Shown here piece by piece: positions 27,000 through 35,153 of a DNA stretch of 64,000 nucleotides. The stretch covers positions 124,001 through 188,000 of the forward strand of contig NZ_JBEWSZ010000004.1 in the NCBI RefSeq assembly GCF_040537815.1. The letters run 5' to 3'. Position 1 is the stretch's first letter. Each line of letters begins with the position of its first letter. The notes under the pieces were generated by a model. It was not told the origin of the DNA, did not search any database, and saw nothing but the letters and a program-made list of their open reading frames with translations. A program made the translations under genes and the position numbers. This DNA comes from Mesorhizobium shangrilense (GTDB taxonomy: Bacteria; Pseudomonadota; Alphaproteobacteria; Rhizobiales; Rhizobiaceae).

Positions 27000-28061
27000 A
27001 TGGCCGATATCGTCTTTCGCAATGTGACCAAGCGCTACGGCGGCACGCTTGCCGTCGACGACGCCTCGTTCACCGTCAACGACAACGAATTCTTCTGCTT
27101 CTTCGGGCCGCCGCTGTCGGGCAAGTCGACGATATTGCGGCTGGTGCTGGGACTGGAGACCCCTGACGCCGGCGAAATCCTGATCGGCGGCAAGCCGGTC
27201 AACACTGTGTCGCCGGCCGAGCGCAATGTCGCCATGGTGTTCCAGAACCTGGCGCTGTTCCCGCATATGAGCGCGCGCGACAATGTCCGCTTTCCCCTGG
27301 TCGAGCGCCGGATTGCTGAAGCCGTGATCGAGAAGCGTGTCACCGAGGTCGCGGCCAAACTGCACATCGGCCATATCCTGCACAAGCCGCCGGCGCAGCT
27401 GTCGGGCGGCGAGCGGCAGCGCGTGGCGATTGCCCGCGCCCTGGTGCGTGACCCCGCCGCCTATCTGATGGACGATCCGATCTCGGCGCTCGACGCGCGG
27501 CTGCGCGAGGAGACGCGCGTCGAACTGAAGCGGATCCAGCGCGAGCTCGGCAAGACGCTGATCTACGTCACGCATGACCAGGAAGAGGCGATGTCGGTGG
27601 CCGACCGCATCGCCATGCTGGAGAATGGCAGGATCCGGCAGATCGGCGCGCCGGCCGAAATCTATGACCGCCCGGCCAGCACCTATGTGGCGCGGCTGCT
27701 CGGCTCGCCGATGATGAACATATTGGCGTCGGTGCGCGCGGAGGGCGGGGTCGAGGCGGCCGAGGGAACGATCCGCATTGCCGATGCGGCGGCTCCCAGC
27801 GAGGTTGTCGAAATCGGGCTGAGGCCCGAGGACATCAAGGTGCGGTCGTGGTCGGACGGCGGAACGGGCCGACCGGCCAGGGTGTTCGAGGTCGAGCCGC
27901 TGGGCGGCTACACCGTGGTGACGCTCGCCGCCGGGCAGACCCGCTTCAGGGCGCTGCTGCGCGGCCAGCCGGACATCCGGCCGGACGCGATGGTGGCGAT
28001 CTCCTGCGAGCCGGGCAAGGCGCATTACTTTGGTCAAGATGGGGGAGCGCTGGCGAGATGA
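27000..28061 (+). CDS. ABC ATPase with Asp in place of the catalytic Glu (importer subunit B)
   Basis: Second MalK-type ATPase of the importer, 353 residues. The P-loop is GPPLSGKST (36-44), the signature LSGGERQRVAIARAL (134-148) is intact, but Walker B reads LMDDP, with Asp159 where the catalytic Glu is expected. VYVTHD supplies the switch His. The C-terminal part is a TOBE-like domain. Aligned residue by residue with the preceding ATPase, each has what the other lacks. The paired unequal ATPases resemble GlpS/GlpT of rhizobial glycerol uptake. Confidence 0.9.
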   Translation: MADIVFRNVTKRYGGTLAVDDASFTVNDNEFFCFFGPPLSGKSTILRLVLGLETPDAGEILIGGKPVNTVSPAERNVAMVFQNLALFPHMSARDNVRFPLVERRIAEAVIEKRVTEVAAKLHIGHILHKPPAQLSGGERQRVAIARALVRDPAAYLMDDPISALDARLREETRVELKRIQRELGKTLIYVTHDQEEAMSVADRIAMLENGRIRQIGAPAEIYDRPASTYVARLLGSPMMNILASVRAEGGVEAAEGTIRIADAAAPSEVVEIGLRPEDIKVRSWSDGGTGRPARVFEVEPLGGYTVVTLAAGQTRFRALLRGQPDIRPDAMVAISCEPGKAHYFGQDGGALAR

Positions 28062-28096
28062 CGGCGGCGACCAGGAACAAGATTTGGGAGGATCAT

Positions 28097-29185
28097 ATGT
28101 CGAGCAAGGGTTTCGAGCCGGACGTGAAGGTCCGCGCGAAAGACTACAGGATCGGCTGCGTCGGTGCCGGCATGATCATGGCCGAGTGCCATCTGGCCGC
28201 CTATGCGCAAGCCGGCTTTCCGGTGGTGGCGATCGCCTCGCGCACCAAGGCCAGCGCCGAGAAGGTCGCGCAGCGTTGGAGCATTCCAACCGTGCATGAC
28301 ACGCCGGAGCAATTGATTGAGGATGCCAATGTCGAGATCATCGACCTTGCCTTCCCGCCGGACCAGCAGCCGGCGTTGATCCGACACGCGCTGAAACAGA
28401 AGCACATCAAGGCGATCCTGGCGCAGAAGCCGCTGGCGCTGTCGCTCGAGGATGCGATCGAATTGCGCGACGAGGCGGCCAGGGCCGGCAAGATCCTCTC
28501 GGTCAACCAGAACATGCGCTACGACCAGTCGATGCGCGTGCTGAAACAGATCATCGACAGCGGCGCGCTGGGCGATATCGTGTTCGCGCAGATCGACATG
28601 CATGCGATCCCGCACTGGCAGGGCTTCCTCGAGGACTATGATCGGCTGACGCTCGCCAATATGAGCGTGCACCATCTCGACGTGCTGCGCTTCCTTTTCG
28701 GCGATCCCGAGGAGATTACCACGCTGACCCGCAAGGATCCGCGCACGACATTCGACCATTCCGACGGCATCACCGTGTCGACGCTCAGGTTCCCGTCAGG
28801 CGCGCTCGCCGTCTCTCTGGAGGACGTCTGGTCCGGCCCGCGCCAGGAAGGCTACAAGGACGACCAGCACATCAACTGGCGCGTCGATGGCACCAAGGGC
28901 GTCGCCAAGGGCACGATCGGCTGGCCGACAGGCTCCGCCTCGACGCTGACCTATGCCTCGACCGAGACCACAGGCGGCGAGTGGGTCACACCCAGCTGGG
29001 AGACGATGTGGTTCCCGCATGCCTTCATCGGCGTGATGGAACAACTCCAGCACGCGCTGAAGACCGGCACGCCGCCGGCCCTCTGCGTCGCCGACAACGT
29101 CAAGACCATGGCGCTGATCGAAGCGGGTTATCGCTCGATCGAAACGGGCCGCACGGTCCGGCTCTCCGAAATCTCGAACAACTGA
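28097..29185 (+). CDS. Gfo/Idh/MocA-family oxidoreductase
   Basis: NAD(P)-dependent sugar/inositol dehydrogenase, 362 residues. The Rossmann glycine motif is GCVGAGMIMAECH near residue 22, and the Glu-Lys-Pro motif of the family appears as AQKPLAL near 115. The C-terminal domain has the typical antiparallel-sheet sequence. The ATG at 28097 is preceded by GGGAGG; an ATG at 28058 overlapping the previous stop is an alternative without a good ribosome-binding site. In rhizopine catabolism MocA belongs to this family, and neighbours of MocC, MocD and MocE type support a related pathway. Confidence 0.9.
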   Translation: MSSKGFEPDVKVRAKDYRIGCVGAGMIMAECHLAAYAQAGFPVVAIASRTKASAEKVAQRWSIPTVHDTPEQLIEDANVEIIDLAFPPDQQPALIRHALKQKHIKAILAQKPLALSLEDAIELRDEAARAGKILSVNQNMRYDQSMRVLKQIIDSGALGDIVFAQIDMHAIPHWQGFLEDYDRLTLANMSVHHLDVLRFLFGDPEEITTLTRKDPRTTFDHSDGITVSTLRFPSGALAVSLEDVWSGPRQEGYKDDQHINWRVDGTKGVAKGTIGWPTGSASTLTYASTETTGGEWVTPSWETMWFPHAFIGVMEQLQHALKTGTPPALCVADNVKTMALIEAGYRSIETGRTVRLSEISNN

Positions 29186-29211
29186 AACATTTGCAGGGAG
29201 GAATTCACACC

Positions 29212-30126
29212 ATGATGCAGGCAGGTATTTTCACGGGCTATTTCCCGTACAGTCTCAAGGAAACGGCGCAGAAGATCCGCGCGCTCGATTTCAACACGGT
29301 GCAGCTCGACCTGCATTTCAAGGATGTCGACCTGTCGGCCGGGCAGATCACCAAGGAAAAGGCCAGGACGGTCCGCGACACCTTCCGCGACCATCACCTG
29401 CCGGTCTGCTGCATCTCCGGCTACACCAACATCATCCATCCCGACAAGGCCGAGCGCGACAGGCGGGTCGGCTACCTCAAGGAGATCATCCGCAACGCCC
29501 GCCATTTCGGCTCGCCATACGTGATCTCCGAGACCGGCACCTACAACACCGAATCCGACTGGGTGCATCACCCCAAGAACAAGACCGAGGAAGGGTTCGA
29601 GGAATGCCGCAAGGTCGTCGCCGACCTTGCCCAGACCGCCTATGACCACGGCGCGGTCTTCCTGCTCGAAACCTACGTCAACAATGTCGTCGGCTCGGTC
29701 GAGGAGACGGTGCGCATGTTCGCGCAGGTCGATCATCCCGGCCTTGGCCTGCTGATGGACCCGACCAACTACTTCGAGACCCACAACATCGACAAGATGG
29801 ACCAGATCCTCAACCAGGTCTTCGACACGCTGACCGACAAGATCAGGATCGCGCATGCCAAGGACGTCAAGCGCTCGGGCAGCGACAAGACCGAAAAGCA
29901 TGCCGATATCGGCGACGATGACGCACTGGAGAGCCACACGTTCCGTGGCGTCGGCGAGATCGAGCTGCCAGCGCCCGGCCTCGGTTCGCTGAACTACGAT
30001 CTCTATCTCAAGCGGTTGTCCGAAAAGCACCCGAACATCCCGGTGATCATCGAGCACCTCTCGGAAGACGACGTGCCGAGGGCCAAGACATTCCTCGACG
30101 GCAAGTTCCGCGCCAACGGTCTCTGA
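29212..30126 (+). CDS. Sugar phosphate isomerase/epimerase (xylose-isomerase-like TIM barrel)
   Basis: AP-endonuclease-2-type TIM barrel of 304 residues, the family that includes IolE, IolI and MocC. Metal-binding candidates are Glu in VISETGTYN, Glu in FLLETYVNN, Asp in LLMDPTNYFE, His in IAHAKDVK and Glu in IIEHLSED. GGGAGGA precedes the start; ATG at 29212 and 29215 are equally possible. It follows the MocA-like gene by 26 bp. It may epimerise or dehydrate the keto-sugar or keto-inosamine produced by the dehydrogenase. Confidence 0.88.
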   Translation: MMQAGIFTGYFPYSLKETAQKIRALDFNTVQLDLHFKDVDLSAGQITKEKARTVRDTFRDHHLPVCCISGYTNIIHPDKAERDRRVGYLKEIIRNARHFGSPYVISETGTYNTESDWVHHPKNKTEEGFEECRKVVADLAQTAYDHGAVFLLETYVNNVVGSVEETVRMFAQVDHPGLGLLMDPTNYFETHNIDKMDQILNQVFDTLTDKIRIAHAKDVKRSGSDKTEKHADIGDDDALESHTFRGVGEIELPAPGLGSLNYDLYLKRLSEKHPNIPVIIEHLSEDDVPRAKTFLDGKFRANGL

Positions 30127-30133
30127 CGGGCCA

Positions 30134-30164
30134 GACCGCGCCGCCGCTTGCCGGCGGCGCGGTC
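30134..30164 (+). terminator. Strong GC hairpin within the operon
   Basis: GACCGCGCCGCC (30134-30145) pairs perfectly over 12 bp with GGCGGCGCGGTC (30153-30164) around a seven-base loop, eight bases after the isomerase stop. No U-tract follows. It could attenuate transcription between the importer part and the DUF4432/oxygenase part of the operon, or protect the upstream mRNA. Confidence 0.5.
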
Positions 30165-30212
30165 AGCTCGAGCCATCAGTTTGTGTAGTACAGTGAAGGG
30201 CGCAGCCGTCAC

Positions 30213-31394
30213 ATGGTAGAACTTTACGGCAGGACGCTCTCGCGCAGGCAGGTCTCGGAACGCTCGGGCATGCTGTCGCAATTCGCCGGCGTGCGGCTGA
30301 TGACGCTCGGCGACGGCGTCGAGCGCGGCATCCGCATGCTCGAGTTTCGCACCGGCTCCGGCCTTCGCTTCACCGCGCTGGTTGACCGCGCGCTCGACAT
30401 CGCCGACTGCGACTACAAGGGTCAGGCGATCGGCTGGCATTCGCCCAGCGGCTTTCGCCATCCCGGCTTGCACGAGTATGAAGGCGAGGCGGGGCTTGCC
30501 TGGGCGCGATCCTTCTCGGGCCTGCTGCTCACTTGCGGCCTTGACCACATTCTGGGTCGCGATGAAGTGCCCGCCGACACCTACAATTACCCGGGCAGGA
30601 AAACCGTCGTCCATTCCCTGCATGGCCGCGTCAGCACCACTCCCGCGCGCCTGACCGGCTATGGCGAGACCTGGGACGGCGATGACTGCGTGCTGTGGGC
30701 CGAAGGCATCATCCAGCAGTCGACCGTGTTCGGCGAGGACCTGCATCTCTTGCGCCGCATCGAGGCCGACGTCGGCGGCAACGAGATCAGGCTGTCGGAT
30801 CGCGTCGTCAATCATGGCTTCAGCCGCACGCCGCACATGTATTTCTACCACATCAATGTCAGCCATCCGCTGCTTGACGAAGGCTCGCGCTACGTGGCGC
30901 CGATCCGCGACGTCGTCTGGGCGGGACATGCCGGCGATCGCTACGAGGCGCAGAAGGTGGGCTACCGCACGATGCCGGCGCCGCAATGCGGGTTCAGCGA
31001 ACAGGTCTGGCAGCATGAGATGGCTTCTGATGCGGCGGGCGAGGTACCGGTGGCGGTGGTCAATGACCGCCTTGGCCTTGGCCTCGAAGTCGTCACCCGC
31101 AAGGACCAGCTGCCTTGCGCCTATCAATGGCAGAATTTCCAGGCAGGCAATTACGCGCTGGGCATCGAGCCGTCGACGCATCATGTGCTTGGCAATCTCG
31201 CGGCACGCGAACGCGACGAGATGATCTGGCTGGAGCATGGCGAAAGCCGATCCTACGATGCGGTTTTCCGCGTTCTCGACGGCGCCAGCGAGACCACTGC
31301 AGCGGAACGGCGGATCGCCGCCATCGCCCGGCAGCCTGACCGGGACTATCCCACGCCATCCGGCAAATTCGTCCCGCTCAAGGGCAGGTCATGA
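30213..31394 (+). CDS. DUF4432 family protein (aldose-1-epimerase-like)
   Basis: Cytosolic protein of 393 residues of the DUF4432 family, a galactose-mutarotase-like beta-sandwich with no firmly known reaction. The LVDRALDIADCDYKGQAIGWHSP stretch (about residues 56-78), SGLLLTCGLDHILG near 100, HSLHGRVS near 138 and a C-terminal GIEPSTHHVLG segment are diagnostic. It lies in the same direction as the isomerase and oxygenase genes. Mutarotation or ketose epimerisation of the pathway sugar is plausible. Confidence 0.8.
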   Translation: MVELYGRTLSRRQVSERSGMLSQFAGVRLMTLGDGVERGIRMLEFRTGSGLRFTALVDRALDIADCDYKGQAIGWHSPSGFRHPGLHEYEGEAGLAWARSFSGLLLTCGLDHILGRDEVPADTYNYPGRKTVVHSLHGRVSTTPARLTGYGETWDGDDCVLWAEGIIQQSTVFGEDLHLLRRIEADVGGNEIRLSDRVVNHGFSRTPHMYFYHINVSHPLLDEGSRYVAPIRDVVWAGHAGDRYEAQKVGYRTMPAPQCGFSEQVWQHEMASDAAGEVPVAVVNDRLGLGLEVVTRKDQLPCAYQWQNFQAGNYALGIEPSTHHVLGNLAARERDEMIWLEHGESRSYDAVFRVLDGASETTAAERRIAAIARQPDRDYPTPSGKFVPLKGRS

Positions 31395-31479
31395 TGGTGA
31401 TGGAATCTGACAGCGGCGGGCATGGCAAGACGCGGCAGGATGTGGATCATCCTGCCCGGTTGGGAATCTGGAGAGCACG

Positions 31480-32568
31480 GTGACTGGCAAGATGAAGCGC
31501 GATTACAGCCTGGTTGGCGAAAGCACCCGGATCGCGATCGAGACGGGACTGGCCTCGGCCGAGTGGTATCACACCGATGTGCCGCGCAAGGCGATGAAGG
31601 AATTGATGCAGCGCTCGGACGGGCCGGCGATCCGCGACACCATCATCTGGATCGTCGCGCTGCTGGGCTCGGCCGCCGGCGGCATCTGGTTCTGGGGCAC
31701 ATGGTGGTGCGTGCCGTTCTTCTTCGTCTATGGCGTGCTTTATGGCTCTTCCAGCGACTCGCGCTGGCACGAATGCGGCCATGGCACGGCCTTCCGCACC
31801 CGCTGGATGAACGATGTCGTCTACCAGATCGCCAGCTTCATGCTGATGCGCAATCCGGTGACCTGGCGCTGGAGCCATGCCCGCCACCACACCGACACCA
31901 TTATCGTTGGCCGTGACGCCGAGATCGCGGTGATGCGCCCGCCCGACCTGCTGCGCGCGGCACTTGCCTTCACCGGGATCCTCGACTTCCGCTATTCGCT
32001 GCCGGCGCTGGTGCGCAACGCCTTCGGCAGCATCTCGCCCGACGAGCGGAGCTTCATCCCCGAGATGGAGCAGCCCAAGGTCGTCACGGCCGCCCGCTGG
32101 CATGTCGCCATCTACGCCGCGACGATCGCTCTCGCCCTTTACATGTGGTCGTTCCTGCCGCTGATGCTGATCGGCCTGCCGCGCCTGTATGGCAGCTGGC
32201 ACATGGTGCTGACCGGCCTGCTGCAGCATATCGGCCTGGCCGACAATGTCGTCGACCACCGGCTGAACACGCGCACCGTCTACATGAACCCGATCAGCCG
32301 CTTCATCTACTGGAACATGAACTATCACGTCGAGCACCACATGTTCCCGATGGTGCCCTATCACGCGCTGCCAAGGCTGCACGAGATGATCAAGCACGAT
32401 CTGCCCGAGCCCAACCCGTCCATGTGGCACGCCTATCGCGAGGTCTGGCCGGTGCTCATCAAGCAGCTCCAATACGAGGATTATTTCCTCAAGCGCGAAC
32501 TGCCGCCAACGGCGCGGCCCTACCGTGGCGAGTTCCACGCATTCAACATGTCGGCGGCGGCGGAATAG
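31480..32568 (+). CDS. Membrane diiron fatty-acid-desaturase/hydroxylase family protein (MocD-like)
   Basis: Integral membrane nonhaem diiron oxygenase, 362 residues. All three histidine boxes are present: HECGH near residue 100, HARHH near 130 and HVEHH near 286, with hydrophobic stretches around 50-85 and 205-230. The start is GTG with GGAG upstream; an ATG four codons later is possible. A Rieske ferredoxin gene follows at once, the usual electron donor. In rhizopine degradation MocD (oxygenase) and MocE (ferredoxin) remove the O-methyl group of methoxy-inosamine. A similar oxidative demethylation or hydroxylation is inferred here; a true lipid desaturase is the alternative. Confidence 0.85.
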   Translation: MTGKMKRDYSLVGESTRIAIETGLASAEWYHTDVPRKAMKELMQRSDGPAIRDTIIWIVALLGSAAGGIWFWGTWWCVPFFFVYGVLYGSSSDSRWHECGHGTAFRTRWMNDVVYQIASFMLMRNPVTWRWSHARHHTDTIIVGRDAEIAVMRPPDLLRAALAFTGILDFRYSLPALVRNAFGSISPDERSFIPEMEQPKVVTAARWHVAIYAATIALALYMWSFLPLMLIGLPRLYGSWHMVLTGLLQHIGLADNVVDHRLNTRTVYMNPISRFIYWNMNYHVEHHMFPMVPYHALPRLHEMIKHDLPEPNPSMWHAYREVWPVLIKQLQYEDYFLKRELPPTARPYRGEFHAFNMSAAAE

Positions 32569-32616
32569 GTTTTCTGGCCTGCCGGACGCGCGAACCAGAT
32601 ATTTCGGGAGAAAAAG

Positions 32617-32931
32617 ATGGCTGATTGGGTTGAGGCGTGCGCCAAAGACGATGTGGACGAAGAGGATGTCATCCGCTTCGACCATGGCGGGCGCACCTTC
32701 GCGATCTACCGGTCGCCGGACGATGCGTTCTTCGCCACGGACGGATTATGCACGCATGAGAAGGTGCATCTGGCCGACGGGCTGGTAATGGACGACATCA
32801 TCGAATGCCCCAAGCACAATGGCCGCTTCAATTACAAGACGGGCGCGGCCCGGGGCGCTCCGGTCTGCGTCAACCTGAAGACCTATCCGGTCAAGGTCGA
32901 GGCCGGCAAGGTGATGATAGACATCGGCTGA
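32617..32931 (+). CDS. Rieske-type [2Fe-2S] ferredoxin (MocE-like)
   Basis: Small electron carrier of 104 residues. Both cluster motifs are intact: CTH (in GLCTHEKVHLADG, about residue 46) and CPKH (in IECPKHNGRF, about residue 66), giving two Cys and two His ligands. GGGAGA precedes the ATG. It lies 48 bp after the diiron oxygenase gene and should hand electrons to it. A MocF-like ferredoxin reductase was not found in the window, so the reductase must come from elsewhere. Confidence 0.92.
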   Translation: MADWVEACAKDDVDEEDVIRFDHGGRTFAIYRSPDDAFFATDGLCTHEKVHLADGLVMDDIIECPKHNGRFNYKTGAARGAPVCVNLKTYPVKVEAGKVMIDIG

Positions 32932-32967
32932 CAGCCGCAGCACTACGCAATAAAGGAGACCCTTTCC

Positions 32968-33771
32968 ATGAGCCGAAAAAGACCGACAGTCGCGGATTTG
33001 CGCGCCATGAAGGGCAAGCGCCAGCTGACCATGCTGCGCGTGCTGACCCTGGACGAGGCCCAGGCCGCCGAGAGGGCGGGCATCGACATCGTTTCGGTTC
33101 CACCGGAGCTGGTGCTCAACCCGCAATATCGCGATGCGGCGCCGAGCCTGTTCACCATGCCTGGCGACAATTTCTACGAGATCGGCACGGCGGATGATTT
33201 CCTGCGCTGGGCGTTCCGGCTCTACAAGGCCGGCGCCGACGCGGTCTATTGCAGCGCCGGCTATGCGACGGTGAGGCGGATGGCTGACGACAATATCCCG
33301 GTGATCGGCCATGTCGGCCTCATTCCGTCGCGCGCCACCTGGACCGGCGGCTTCAAGGCCGTCGGCAAGACCGCCGACACCGCCATGCAGATCTTCGAGG
33401 CGGTCAAGCAATACGAGGCCGCCGGCGCCATCGGCGCCGAGATCGAAGTGGTTCCGGTCGAAGTGGCGAAGGCGATCTCGGAGCGCACATCGCTGATCAT
33501 GCTGTCGATGGGAGCCGGCACCGGCTGCGACGCGCAATATCTGTTCGCCGACGACATACTCGGCCAGAATCGTGGCCACATGCCCCGCCACTCCAAGGTC
33601 TATCGCAACTTCGCCGCCGAGTATGACCGCCTGCAGGCGGAGCGCATCGCGGCGTTTTCCGAATATGTCGCCGACGTCAACAGCCTCGCCTATCCGGAAG
33701 ACAGGCACGTCGTGCACATGGCGCCCGACGAACTCAGCCAGTTCATGAAAAAGCTCGACGGCGCAACCTGA
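32968..33771 (+). CDS. PanB-like (ketopantoate hydroxymethyltransferase family) protein with altered active site
   Basis: TIM-barrel protein of 267 residues related to PanB, which adds a hydroxymethyl group from methylene-tetrahydrofolate to a keto acid. The fold is recognisable by GHVGLIPS (His115) and IEVVPVEVAKAI (catalytic-type Glu160). However, the VGDS metal-binding motif is replaced by VPPE (44-47), and the KIEGG motif by YCSAG (94-98), so the Mg-binding Asp and substrate-binding Lys are gone. It ends the catabolic operon after the oxygenase-ferredoxin pair and has no panC neighbour. It is probably not a pantothenate enzyme; one-carbon handling after demethylation is a possible role. 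Confidence 0.8.
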   Translation: MSRKRPTVADLRAMKGKRQLTMLRVLTLDEAQAAERAGIDIVSVPPELVLNPQYRDAAPSLFTMPGDNFYEIGTADDFLRWAFRLYKAGADAVYCSAGYATVRRMADDNIPVIGHVGLIPSRATWTGGFKAVGKTADTAMQIFEAVKQYEAAGAIGAEIEVVPVEVAKAISERTSLIMLSMGAGTGCDAQYLFADDILGQNRGHMPRHSKVYRNFAAEYDRLQAERIAAFSEYVADVNSLAYPEDRHVVHMAPDELSQFMKKLDGAT

Positions 33772-33809
33772 CGGCGCAGGCAAGCCACGGCATGGCTGAA
33801 CGGATGACA

Positions 33810-34470
33810 TCAGCCATCGGCGAGGGTCTTCAGTCGCTGCGCAAGATCATGCGCGGCTGAGCCCTTGGCGAGGCTGCTGGTGACCAGGCGCGCATGGGAG
33901 ATCGGCGCCGGGGGCAGGCGGGGGTCGGCGATGTCCACGCCGCGGACCTTGCAATGTCGGACGTGACCAGCGATATGCTGGCGCCGGCCCGCAGCGACCG
34001 TTCAAACAGGCTCCAGGACGTGCTTTCGACGACAATCTTGTGCGGCACGTTTTGTGTCTCAAGCGCATCCAGGGCGAATTGGCGGTAGACGCAAGGAGCC
34101 CGAAAAAACACCAGGGGTACCGGGCCGTCTCCATGCTTGTAGGCCGGCCCACCGGCCCACAGAAGCTGCTCGGACCAGAGGACATGATCGACGTCGGGAG
34201 AAGCCGACAGGTCCCGCACGATCGCCATCTGCACCTCGCCGTCACGCACCTGCCGCGCGAGCTTCGCCGAGGATCCTGTCCTGAAGTCGACCGTGACCTC
34301 TGGAAAGGCATGATTGAAGGCGTTGAGCGTACTGATGGACGGCCGGAAACAGTCGTTCACGATCCCGATGGAAATGGATTTCGCGGCTGAGGGTGAATTG
34401 CGTGCTGTTCAGCCGGCTGGCCGCACGGGTGACGTTGCCCTCGTTGGCAATCTCCAGGAAGCTGCGGAGA
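33810..34470 (-). pseudogene. Broken LysR-family regulator
   Basis: Pieces of one LysR protein lie in different frames on the minus strand. A helix-turn-helix segment (FLEIANEGNVTRAASRLNS, near 34400-34462) stops at SREI; about 55 residues of linker are missing; the effector domain resumes in another frame at SIGIVNDCFRP (near 34360) and runs to IARS; then a second frame change restores GVDIADPRLPP and the true C-terminus ending at a TGA at 33810-33812. The N-terminus is cut by the hairpin repeat at 34468-34506. It converges on the catabolic operon and may once have regulated it. Confidence 0.8.
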
Positions 34471-34506
34471 GCCCCATCCCGATTCCATCGGGATGGAACA
34501 GGCTCT
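34468..34506. repeat. Palindromic repeat/hairpin at the end of the broken lysR
   Basis: Two nested stems form one long hairpin: AGAGCC (34468-34473) with GGCTCT (34501-34506), and CCATCCCGAT (34474-34483) with ATCGGGATGG (34487-34496) around TCC. It sits where the LysR N-terminus should begin, so its arrival may have broken the gene. It also lies downstream of the deformylase-like gene and could end its transcript. Confidence 0.6.
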
Positions 34507-34534
34507 AGAAGATGGCCCTGGAGGTGTTCCGGGA

Positions 34535-35035
34535 TTACGCGACCCGCAGGAGCTTCTCGTATCGCTTGATAAGCCGGTCCCGCTTCAGACGCGAGAGCCT
34601 CTGGATCCAGAAAATTCCATCAAGCTGGTCTATCTCGTGCTGATGGCAGACAGCGAGCAGGCCATCGGCCTCCTCGATCCGTTCGACGCCATCCAGGTCC
34701 TGATAGCGGACATGCACGCGGGCATGGCGCTCGACGTCCTCGGTGACGCCCGGCATCGAGACACTGCCTTCGGCGTGGCGGATCTTCTCGTCCGAGGCCC
34801 AGACGATTGACGGGTTGATATAGGCCCGAGGCTGCGCCGCCGGTGGCACATGGAGCACAACCACGCGCCTCAGGGTGCCGATATGCGGGGCGGTGATACC
34901 GATGCCGGGCGCCGCGTGCATCGTCTCGGCGAGATCGATGGCGAGGTGGCGCAAATCTTCATCGAAGACCGATACAGGCTCGGCGACAGCGCGAAGGCGA
35001 GGATCTGGAAACTTCACGATCGGCCGAACCGTCAC
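34535..35035 (-). CDS. Peptide-deformylase-like protein lacking metal ligands
   Basis: Protein of 166 residues with the full deformylase fold pattern. The three motifs are altered: GIGITAPH (44-51) instead of GxGLAAPQ, EGSVS (89-93) instead of EGCLS, and HEIDQ (133-137) instead of HEIDH. Two of the three iron/zinc ligands (Cys to Ser91, second His to Gln137) are thus missing while the catalytic Glu134 remains. Removal of N-formyl groups is unlikely by the known mechanism. The GTG start has GGAG upstream. It is a single gene; chromosomal def would supply the real enzyme. It may have a different hydrolytic or binding role, or be decaying. Confidence 0.8.
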   Translation of the reverse strand: MTVRPIVKFPDPRLRAVAEPVSVFDEDLRHLAIDLAETMHAAPGIGITAPHIGTLRRVVVLHVPPAAQPRAYINPSIVWASDEKIRHAEGSVSMPGVTEDVERHARVHVRYQDLDGVERIEEADGLLAVCHQHEIDQLDGIFWIQRLSRLKRDRLIKRYEKLLRVA

Positions 35036-35153
35036 ACATCACTCCATGGCGTCGGCGATCACTGCCGTCTGAGCAAACCGTTGGCGATCGCCTGCGAACT
35101 GTCAAGGTCCGCCACCATCGCGTGACGCTCCGAACGTCGGTGCCTTCTCGGCA

